Origin: Acidobacteriota bacterium
GTDB taxonomy: Bacteria > Acidobacteriota > Terriglobia > UBA7540
DNA length: 12,397 bases
Assembly: GCA_021789565.1 (NCBI GenBank)
Contig: JAJYJL010000096.1
Location: forward strand, 1-12,397
Direction of reading: 5' to 3'
The translations under genes were made by a program, and so were the position numbers. Positions within the stretch are counted from its first letter, which is position 1, and the number at the start of each line of letters is the position of its first letter. The notes below the pieces were generated by a model. That model was not told the origin of the DNA, searched no databases, and saw only the letters and a program-made list of their open reading frames with translations. Positions 1 through 6,804 of this stretch are shown here, in pieces.

Positions 1-22
1 GCCATTGATTCATCTCAATGGC
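1..22 (-). terminator. Putative terminator hairpin after the Oar-like gene
   Basis: A perfect 8-bp inverted repeat, GCCATTGA (1-8) and TCAATGGC (15-22), encloses a 6-nt loop about 30 bases past the stop codon of the minus-strand gene. It would fold in that transcript. Whether a U-tract follows cannot be seen, because the transcript leaves the window at position 1, and the stem may extend further. It could equally be a bidirectional or Rho-assisted structure. Confidence 0.4.
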
Positions 23-51
23 CAGGGCCGTCAAACTATCAAACCACAAGG

Positions 52-3000
52 TTAGAAGAGAAACTTCATTCCCAGTTGGACGTTGCGAGGGCTCCAGGTG
101 CTATTAACCTCGCCGTTTCCGACCTGAGTACAAGGCTGGCCGAAACTGATGGATCCGCTGCAGCCGGCATTGATGGAATTCCATTGTGGGTGGTTGAAAG
201 AGTTAAATGTTTCAAGCCGGAACTGAAGCGTCGAGTGCTCCGCACGGAACCATGGAAATGCAAAGTCCTTGTGCAGGGCGACGTCCCAATTGTTCCGACC
301 CGGCCCCGTGAGCATGTTGCGGCCCATATATCCAAACATCCCCGCTTGACCGTTAGCAAGAAGCTGGCTTTGCAATGGCTGGGTAATCACAGAGGGGTTA
401 AACCAGCTTACCATTGGGCCAAATTGTGGATCGTTGTATGACCCTTTTTGAATCTTTAATGGCCCGACGGTGTTGCAGCGAACTCCCGTGCCAATTCCGG
501 TGGAGTACCCGTTCACGCCGCAGCCGAAGTCTACAGGCACTCCTGTAAAAAAGGTGGTGATTCCGCTGATCTGCCACCCGCCCAGGGTTTGTTTGGTGAA
601 ACCGTTGGCGGAGTTTTTGAAGAAAGGCAAAGTGTAAACGTAATTCATTTCAAAAACCTGGGCACGGTTGAGATCCGACGTGCCCTTCCAGCGGTTCATG
701 TCAAAGTTGTCATCGACGCCGGTTGAAAAGTAGCTTGAAGTCGAGTTGTCAATAGTGTGCGACCAGGTATAAGCAGCCTGGAGAGTCAAGCCGAAGCCCG
801 TTGTGTGGCGAAAGTCAGCCTGGAGAGCATTATAGCTGGACACGGCGGTGAACTGTTTCTGATTGATCCGGCCGAACCCCTGGTAGGGGTAGAAGTAGTT
901 GGGGTTTACCTTGTTGGTCATCAGAAGCGACTGGACATCACAGTTGCCTGAACTATCGCAGCCGTTCCCTGCCAGTGCCGGAACATTCATTGTTCCCACG
1001 CCGACAGGAATCTGGTTCACGTCACGGGACGTATCCAGATGACGGCCAACATCACCGACATATGCAACCGTCAAAAGGTTGTTACCCTTGAACTCGTGTT
1101 GGACGCTCAAGTTGTATTGCTGCATCGAAGGGTTCTTCTGGTAATACGGAATCGCCTGGATCCCGGCCGGACCGTACAAACCAGGACTGAGCGCCTGATA
1201 GGAAGCAAGGTTAAAACCGACCGGAGCAAGAATCGCGGGAGCGTTTCCTTCCAGCCCGATCACGTTAGCGTCGTTTCCGTTTCCAGCCTCGTAGTAGATG
1301 CCGTAGCCGCCGCGGATTGCCCATTTGCCAGATCCCGTGGGATCGTACGCAAACCCGAACCGCGGGCCAATATTCTTGTAGTAGGTCTTTTGGCATCCCG
1401 GCAAGATTGGCCCTGAACCGCACTGCACAAGGCCATTGCCGAACCCGGTGAAATCATAAATCTGGCCGCTTGATGGGTCATGGTACAGGTTTCCGTCTGC
1501 GCCCAGAATAGCTGCGCTAGCCGGATTGTAGAAGGAGGGGATGAAGCTTGAGTCGACCGTCGGCTTGGTTACATCGTGCGGCGGAACTAACAGGTAATAA
1601 CGCACACCGAAGTTCAAGGTGAGTCTTCGACTTACTTTCCAGTCGTCCTGGAAATACGGCTCAAAGTCAGTGCGCCGCCAGTGTCCGACGCCATACCCAC
1701 CCACCGGAACCCCATTGTACTGGAGGGTTCCTTCCTGGTATTGAGCTATCCGCCCCAGGAACATGTCGGCAAGCGCATTGCCCGTTGTGATGGGGTTGCC
1801 ATTGTTGAAATTGTAGTAGCCCTGAGTGTTGAACCCAAACTGCTCGGTTAACTGGAACCTTTCAAAGAAAACACCGAACTTGAAGGTGTGATTTCCCTTT
1901 GTCCATGCCACGTTGTCTTTAAAAACATAGATTGGCTCGGCATCGTACTTGCCGACGTAATTCCCGTTGTCAACCCCGAAATAAAAGGGTGTTCCTCCGC
2001 CAACCGAAACTCCGGGGAGTTCTTTGTTGCTGGCGTTGGCTGCGAAAAAGTTGGACGCGGTCCACGACGAGGGCTTGAGGATGGATCCCACTTTGTTCCC
2101 CGGACCAGGCCCCGGTGTAATCGTATGCGGCGTATCGGTGTAACTGAAAATGAACTCGTTCAGGAGGTTGTTCCTGAGGTTGCTATTGAGATGCAACACG
2201 GTCTGGCGGGCAGGCACCGAATAAACGCTCTGCGTCGTATCGTAACTCGATCCTGTCCACAGCGCAGGCACAACCGTTTTTGTCCATGAATCATGAGTGA
2301 ACCGGACAAACAGCGAAGTCTTATCGCTGATGTTCTGGTCAACTCGAATCATCTGCTCACCGAAATTCGTCGGAACGCTGTGGGCAGCCACGTAGCCGTC
2401 GATCCCATTGTTTGGCATCGGAACATAAGCGTTAAGCATTGCTGCCGCATTCGGGTCGACCGAAACCGTGTCCACTGGATTGCCGTTGACGGTAGGCAAA
2501 ACACAACCCTGGCTGACAAGTAGAGAACTGTAATTTGCCGAGGCGGGGTCGCACTGGCTGAAGTCGCCTTGCCGCATCTGCGGTGTCGGTGTGCTGCCGG
2601 TGATCAGCGAAGCCTGGCGATATTTTGCCCACTCCTGGGACCAGAAGAAGAACGTTTTCTGCTTATGGGTGTTGTACAGTCCCGGTATATAGAAAGGCCC
2701 GCCAAGAGTGTACCCAAAGATATTCCACTTCAGCGGAGTCTTGGGGGCATTGCCGCCGGGAGGATTGATTTGCTGGTTGGCAAACCAGTCGTTGGCATCC
2801 AGAGCGTCGTTTCGAACGAACTCATAGGCGTCGCCGTGGAAACTCCTGGTCCCGCCCTTCGTCACCACTTCCACCAGAGCGCCGGCGTGCTGACCAACAT
2901 CTGCTCCGTAGTTGGATGTTGAAATTCGAAACTCCGCGATGGAATCAATCGCCGGTGTTATGGCACCACCCATCGAGGTTGAACTTTCCTGGGAGTTATT

Positions 3001-3594
3001 TCCGCCGTCTAACTCCAGATCGCCATATTCTTCGCGGGTCCCGTTGAATGACACGCCCACTTCGGCGCCGGCGTGGCCGAGTTGTTGCGCTTCAGAATAG
3101 CCGTTGTCCTGTACAGCGCCAGGCACCAGGAAAGTCAAGGCACCGAAGTTGAGCCCATTCAGGGTGAGGTTCTGGATCTGTCTGGAAGTTACTACGCCGG
3201 ATAGGGTCGCGTTTTCAGTATCAACGTGTGGTACATTTCCCGAGACCTCAACCTGTTGAGTGACTTGTCCCAGCGTCAATGTCAGATCAACCCGCAGAGT
3301 TTGGCCTGCCGAGAGGCTGATCCCTGTTCGGATCTCTTTCTTGAATCCTGAATTGTCAGCTGTAACGACGTAATTGCCGATAGGAACCCTGACAGCTGCA
3401 TAAGCGCCCGACGAGTTCGTGGACAACGCCCGAACAAACCCTCTGTCGGGGTTTGCAACAGTTATTTTGACACCCGGGATTACCGCCCCTGTGGGGTCTG
3501 TTACCGTTCCCACAATCGTGGCTGTATCCTGGGCGAAACATGTGCCGGCGAAAAGCAAAGGAAGCAGTAGAAAGAAACTAAATCGCTTAAGCAT
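52..3594 (-). CDS. Oar-like TonB-dependent receptor-type outer membrane protein with N-terminal carboxypeptidase-regulatory-like domain
   Basis: The product is 1180 aa and is probably an outer-membrane beta-barrel. Residues 1-21 form a classical Sec signal peptide (MLKRF start, hydrophobic core, cleavage near CFA|QD). About residues 25-112 form a carboxypeptidase-regulatory-like (CNA_B-type) beta-sandwich with the typical GTVTDPTGAVIPG opening and a NSSGAY turn. A plug-like region follows (QNLTLNGLNFGALTFLVPGA), then a long barrel rich in aromatic and Asn/Gly residues that ends in phenylalanine (LGMKFLF), as expected for BAM substrates. Length and layout match the Oar-like receptors that are numerous in Acidobacteriota. 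The ATG at 3594 is chosen because a perfect AGGAGG (3604-3609) lies 9 nt upstream and the signal peptide begins there; the open frame reaches back to a GTG at 3666. No TonB box was identified with confidence and the ligand is unknown. It is transcribed from a promoter near 3825-3853. Confidence 0.93.
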   Translation of the reverse strand: MLKRFSFFLLLPLLFAGTCFAQDTATIVGTVTDPTGAVIPGVKITVANPDRGFVRALSTNSSGAYAAVRVPIGNYVVTADNSGFKKEIRTGISLSAGQTLRVDLTLTLGQVTQQVEVSGNVPHVDTENATLSGVVTSRQIQNLTLNGLNFGALTFLVPGAVQDNGYSEAQQLGHAGAEVGVSFNGTREEYGDLELDGGNNSQESSTSMGGAITPAIDSIAEFRISTSNYGADVGQHAGALVEVVTKGGTRSFHGDAYEFVRNDALDANDWFANQQINPPGGNAPKTPLKWNIFGYTLGGPFYIPGLYNTHKQKTFFFWSQEWAKYRQASLITGSTPTPQMRQGDFSQCDPASANYSSLLVSQGCVLPTVNGNPVDTVSVDPNAAAMLNAYVPMPNNGIDGYVAAHSVPTNFGEQMIRVDQNISDKTSLFVRFTHDSWTKTVVPALWTGSSYDTTQSVYSVPARQTVLHLNSNLRNNLLNEFIFSYTDTPHTITPGPGPGNKVGSILKPSSWTASNFFAANASNKELPGVSVGGGTPFYFGVDNGNYVGKYDAEPIYVFKDNVAWTKGNHTFKFGVFFERFQLTEQFGFNTQGYYNFNNGNPITTGNALADMFLGRIAQYQEGTLQYNGVPVGGYGVGHWRRTDFEPYFQDDWKVSRRLTLNFGVRYYLLVPPHDVTKPTVDSSFIPSFYNPASAAILGADGNLYHDPSSGQIYDFTGFGNGLVQCGSGPILPGCQKTYYKNIGPRFGFAYDPTGSGKWAIRGGYGIYYEAGNGNDANVIGLEGNAPAILAPVGFNLASYQALSPGLYGPAGIQAIPYYQKNPSMQQYNLSVQHEFKGNNLLTVAYVGDVGRHLDTSRDVNQIPVGVGTMNVPALAGNGCDSSGNCDVQSLLMTNKVNPNYFYPYQGFGRINQKQFTAVSSYNALQADFRHTTGFGLTLQAAYTWSHTIDNSTSSYFSTGVDDNFDMNRWKGTSDLNRAQVFEMNYVYTLPFFKNSANGFTKQTLGGWQISGITTFFTGVPVDFGCGVNGYSTGIGTGVRCNTVGPLKIQKGSYNDPQFGPMVSWFNPSVITQPLQSQLLANGQAGMFGYMGRNMLTGPGRNNWDVALHKDFAFPWFRAEHSTLQFRLETFNSFNHPQWNSINAGCSGSISFGQPCTQVGNGEVNSTWSPRNVQLGMKFLF

Positions 3595-3824
3595 TAAGCT
3601 TGCCCTCCTAAGGCGACCCTGCATCCGACGCAACTCATTGCCTTCCCTACCTGAGCAACCTGACACCGGGCCAGCTACCCCTAGTCAGAGTGACCTTCCG
3701 GCAGACGAAGAGGCCAGGCACAGAAGGACAGATATTTTCAAACAAGCCAACTTAAACTTGGGTTCCCCTCAGGTCTTTCCAGTAGCGATAATTCTCGGAC
3801 GAAATTAATATCCGGAATAAGCAG

Positions 3825-3853
3825 AACATATCCAACGCTTGACCAATTGTCAA
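3825..3853 (-). promoter_or_regulatory. Sigma70-type promoter for the Oar-like gene
   Basis: Read on the minus strand, a perfect -35 box TTGACA (3853-3848) is followed by exactly 17 bases and a -10 box TATGTT (3830-3825), which matches the consensus at four of six positions, including the first two and the last. Transcription would start near 3818 and produce a leader of about 220 nt before the start codon at 3594. The surrounding DNA is visibly AT-rich. Confidence 0.6.
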
Positions 3854-3854
3854 G
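3838..3854. promoter_or_regulatory. Palindrome over the -35 box, possible operator
   Basis: CTTGACCAATTGTCAAG is an inverted repeat with 6-bp arms (CTTGAC/GTCAAG) and a 5-bp spacer. Its left half in minus-strand reading is the -35 hexamer of the promoter for the Oar-like gene. A dimeric regulator bound here would cover RNA polymerase contacts. No specific regulator family is recognised, and part of the symmetry follows from the -35 sequence itself. Confidence 0.3.
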
Positions 3855-3997
3855 AAATAAATAAAGAGTTTTGAATATAGTATGAAAATTTTCTTGCCGG
3901 AAATCAGGGTTGTTGAGCAGCAAGCACTGCCTGGAAACATTATTCACACGACCGTGCCCAGCAAGCTGTTGTGAGAGAGGCAAGCGTTGCACGTGGA

Positions 3998-4040
3998 GCC
4001 GAAAATGGGGGGACTTGGTGATCAAATGATCTGCTTCGGC
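3998..4040 (-). terminator. Nested inverted repeats after the regulatory-domain/TPR gene
   Basis: The outer arms GCCGAA (3998-4003) and TTCGGC (4035-4040) are perfectly complementary. Between them lies GATCA-AA-TGATC (4020-4031). The structure begins about 42 bases after the stop codon of the minus-strand gene and could mark the end of its transcript. No U-tract follows on the minus strand, so it does not meet the usual intrinsic-terminator pattern. Confidence 0.25.
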
Positions 4041-4081
4041 ACTGTTGAGTATCCCACACAAGTCCTATCCCTGATTGATTA

Positions 4082-5140
4082 TCAATGAGTTGCCGTCCCA
4101 GGATGCCCTTCGTTTGCGAAGACTTTGGGGGAGATCAATCTATGAGTCTCCATTATTTTGACCACTCTTTTAATGCTGGGGGCAAACCTTCCATGAGGGG
4201 CTGCTCGCATATATTTCATCATCTGGATATAGGCCATGTCGTAGCGAGCCTCTTTCAGGTAGGCATTTGCAAGGTGAGCAACAACATCTGGAGGGGCAGC
4301 AGGATTTATCGTGAGAGCTTGCAGGAAATCGTCTTCTGATTTCTTATATTCCTTCATCGCGTAATGCAGCAATCCAAGGCGGTCATAAAATTGCCAGGTT
4401 CCCGGCGAACGCTGAATACCCAACTGAAGGACTGACTCAGCTTCCGAATATCGCATTTCGTCTTTATACAGCTGGGCCAGCCCTGAATACGCGTCGAGAA
4501 ATTGGCCATCACAATTCATTGCTTTGAGAAAATATCCCTCGGCATCCTTCAAGAGCTTTTGCTCGATATCCACGAGCGCAAGTTCACCCCAGGCACGTGC
4601 GTAACACGGTGAATCCGCTACCGCCTTTTCAAAGTACTGCTGAGCATCACTCAGTTTCTTCTTCTGGAAGGCACGTTCTCCCTTTTCGAAGTTTTTCACA
4701 GCCTTCTTGGATGCAGATTGGTCGGACAACAGAGGCGCAGGCTTGAGCACTTCCCTGACGTTTAGTGGATTAAGAAAGACGTTCACATTATAAAGATTGG
4801 CTCCGAACCCCAACTGGATATCCCGGGTATAGGTTTCGAACCCTTTGCACGTGACGGTAAGTTTGTAATTCATGACACGAAGCCCCTCGAAAGAAAATTG
4901 GCCATTCGTGTCTGTGGTTTGCTGACCCACGGCCATGCCTTCGTCAGTTACCAGTGAGACCGTTACGCCTGTAGGAATAACCACGCCGTCCTGAGTTGTC
5001 ACTCTCCCTCTTAAAGTAAGCAACGTCTGGGCTGACGCGATTTCGCCCACAATTAGAAAGGTTGAGATTGTCATGAAAACCATAAAGACAACAAAGAGGA
5101 AACCCTTTAATGTTGGGGGAGCCGAGGATGCAGGATACAT
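4082..5140 (-). CDS. Exported carboxypeptidase-regulatory-like domain/TPR fusion protein
   Basis: This 352-aa protein has a long hydrophobic signal segment (residues 13-32, possible cleavage after ASA at 37). A carboxypeptidase-regulatory-like beta-sandwich follows at about residues 43-124 (LRGRVTTQDG opening, TDTNGQFSFEGL turn). From about residue 145 to 330 come helical TPR repeats with the usual G/A/P spacing, for example ALTINPAAPPDVVAHLANAY. The N-terminal domain resembles the first domain of the downstream Oar-like receptor, so the two probably work in the same envelope setting (inference). TPRs bind protein partners; the partner is unknown. The ATG at 5140 is chosen because the signal segment follows it and GAGG lies upstream (11-nt spacing). 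The frame stays open to a TTG at 5221, which would add a Cys-rich, non-signal-like tail. The gene is divergent from the TPR gene at 5423. I found no convincing promoter in the 282-bp gap for this strand. Confidence 0.85.
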   Translation of the reverse strand: MYPASSAPPTLKGFLFVVFMVFMTISTFLIVGEIASAQTLLTLRGRVTTQDGVVIPTGVTVSLVTDEGMAVGQQTTDTNGQFSFEGLRVMNYKLTVTCKGFETYTRDIQLGFGANLYNVNVFLNPLNVREVLKPAPLLSDQSASKKAVKNFEKGERAFQKKKLSDAQQYFEKAVADSPCYARAWGELALVDIEQKLLKDAEGYFLKAMNCDGQFLDAYSGLAQLYKDEMRYSEAESVLQLGIQRSPGTWQFYDRLGLLHYAMKEYKKSEDDFLQALTINPAAPPDVVAHLANAYLKEARYDMAYIQMMKYMRAAPHGRFAPSIKRVVKIMETHRLISPKVFANEGHPGTATH

Positions 5141-5372
5141 GATCGCACCGACCTCGTTATTGTTGTCGATCGGGTTGCCAGCAGTGTCATAAACTCTACA
5201 ACGTTCACAGGCTAAACACAATCGGCCTGAAAGACGACGTGGTGATACCGACCAACCACAGACGGATACGTGCGAGAAGAGGTCCAGAAAATATCATGCG
5301 GCCTGGGACAGACAGCATTAACAACGGATTGCTCCACCCAGGTCCCAATACGGGTTTGCCAGCGCATTAGCG

Positions 5373-5401
5373 TTGCGGGGCCTGCGATCGGACTCTATGA
5401 T
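5373..5401 (+). promoter_or_regulatory. Sigma70-type promoter for the TPR gene at 5423
   Basis: TTGCGG (5373-5378), a 17-base spacer and TATGAT (5396-5401) form a good plus-strand promoter. Transcription would begin near 5408, so the message would start almost at the Shine-Dalgarno AGGAGA (5410-5415), with a leader of only about 15 nt. Confidence 0.6.
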
Positions 5402-5422
5402 AGATGACCAGGAGACGTTAGA

Positions 5423-6601
5423 GTGAATCGAACGCCAGTGGCCTGCCTTCTGCTTTTTGTCTGGTTGATACTGGCCCCCGGGGTTGCGCCAGCGCAACAA
5501 TCGCCAAGCAGGCTGAAAGTGGTCTTCGAGTCGGCCCAACAGGCCTTGATGGCTCATGATTACAAGCGCGCAGAAACGGGATTCCTGGAGTGCCTGAAAT
5601 TGGATCCGCATTCCGTTTCTGCTCTTTCCAACCTGGGCGTTGTTTATATGCGTCTCGGAAATTATGATTCAGCAATCGCGACCTTTAAGAAGGCAAAGAC
5701 CCTCGCTCCCCAAATAATCGAACTTAATCTGAATCTCGGGCTGGCCTATTACCGTAAGCAGGAGTTTGGAAAGGCTGCTACGGAATTCTCGCGCGTATTA
5801 CAATCCACCCCGGAGAACCACCAGGCGCAATACCTGCTGGGAGTGTGTTATTTCATGCAAGAGGAGTGGGACCGCGCACTGGCCGCCCTAGAACCTCTTA
5901 AATCCACCGAAAGGAACAATACAGATTTTCTTTTTGAGCTTGGCGTTGCCTACGGCAAATGCAATCGCACAGACGAGTCCCTCAAGACTTTTGAGCAGAT
6001 GACTCAGGCGGGTGGCGACACGGCCCCCATGCATTTGCTCCTGGGCGTCGCATACCTGAGCCTTGGCCAAAATCTGAAGGCGCGAGATGAGCTTGAGAAG
6101 GCTGTCAGTCTAAATCCGCGATTGCCGTTCTCACATTACAATCTCGGTGTGGCTTGTCAGCGTTTGGGCCAACTGGACCGAGCCGTTGCCGAATTTCGGC
6201 TGGAAACAACCTTCTCTCCCCGCCAACCCTGGAGTTTTGAAAGTCTCGGGGTCATCTATCTTCAGCAAGACCATCAGGACCAAGCCCTCCAGATGTTCAA
6301 CAAGGCGCTCTCGATTAACCCCAGGCTTCCCAACTCCTTGGACGGGGTTGGAAAGGTTTATCTGGAGAAGGGGGACCCTGCTAAAGCGATTTCTTTCTTC
6401 CGACGGGCTGTAGGACTCCAGCCCGGTAGTGCGAAAATGCACTTCCAACTAGGGCAGGCTTATCTGAAAGCCGGAGAGCGTGAAAAGGCCAAGGGGGAAA
6501 TGGCCGAGGCTGGACGGCTGCAGACTCAAGCTCGAACCGATTTTCAACACGCTCTTTCCGGGGTACTGCCAGCGCCTGAAATTTCTGTTGGAGGTCACTA
6601 A
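5423..6601 (+). CDS. Exported TPR-repeat protein
   Basis: The protein is 392 aa with a Sec signal peptide (residues 1-24, cleavage near APA|QQ), so it should be periplasmic or envelope-associated. The rest is an almost unbroken array of about ten TPR-type helical pairs from residue 34 to 370. Canonical units are visible, such as SALSNLGVVYMRLGNYDSAI, and many end in a proline after the second helix (LAPQ, LNPR, INPR). There is no catalytic domain; it should be a superhelical scaffold for protein binding. The GTG start is fixed by AGGAGA at 5410-5415 (7-nt spacing) and by the signal peptide. It is transcribed away from the regulatory-domain/TPR gene and converges on the CRTAC1-type gene. TPR identity is certain; the binding partner and process are not known. 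Confidence 0.9.
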   Translation: MNRTPVACLLLFVWLILAPGVAPAQQSPSRLKVVFESAQQALMAHDYKRAETGFLECLKLDPHSVSALSNLGVVYMRLGNYDSAIATFKKAKTLAPQIIELNLNLGLAYYRKQEFGKAATEFSRVLQSTPENHQAQYLLGVCYFMQEEWDRALAALEPLKSTERNNTDFLFELGVAYGKCNRTDESLKTFEQMTQAGGDTAPMHLLLGVAYLSLGQNLKARDELEKAVSLNPRLPFSHYNLGVACQRLGQLDRAVAEFRLETTFSPRQPWSFESLGVIYLQQDHQDQALQMFNKALSINPRLPNSLDGVGKVYLEKGDPAKAISFFRRAVGLQPGSAKMHFQLGQAYLKAGEREKAKGEMAEAGRLQTQARTDFQHALSGVLPAPEISVGGH

Positions 6602-6602
6602 C

Positions 6603-6635
6603 AGAGGAAGTGCCTCTCCGGGGTGGCACTCTTTG
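6603..6635 (+). terminator. Putative terminator after the TPR gene
   Basis: AGTGCC (6609-6614) pairs perfectly with GGCACT (6625-6630) across a 10-nt loop and is followed by a short T-rich run (CTTTGT). It starts 8 bases after the stop codon. An alternative hairpin, AGAGG (6603-6607) with CCTCT (6613-6617), shares bases with it, so only one can form at a time. The U-tract is weak. Confidence 0.45.
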
Positions 6636-6804
6636 TCCCGACAAAATGTTATCCGCAAAAAAACTATCGTTCGGCCCTCAGAAAGGGATTGGATATCGCT
6701 GCCGATACCGACCAGGGAAATAGAAACGTCAGAGCTAGCGGGGCCCCCCTCAGCTGATATATGAGACTTGACTGAAATCCGGGATCTACCGGCAGGACAT
6801 TGAA

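Larger units (their letters stand above)
3595..4081. other. Gene-free leader region of the Oar-like gene
   Basis: These 487 bases separate the Oar-like gene from the regulatory-domain/TPR gene, both on the minus strand. The part from 3595 to about 3818 would be a leader of roughly 220 nt for the Oar-like gene. I recognise no known riboswitch in it. The part from about 3854 to 4081 is downstream of the TPR fusion gene and contains nested inverted repeats at 3998-4040. A 107-codon minus-strand frame (3738-4061) exists, but its composition is not protein-like and it overlaps the promoter, so it is not called. Confidence 0.6.

Noticed and set aside
37..48. Short similarity (ATCAAACCACA) to direct repeat 1 near the left edge
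   Set aside because: Only 11 bases match, at a gene 3' end with no other shared context; chance is the simpler explanation.
3738..4061. A 107-codon minus-strand frame between the receptor and the regulatory-domain/TPR gene
   Set aside because: It overlaps the promoter and palindrome of the receptor gene, has no Shine-Dalgarno, and its composition does not look like a folded protein.
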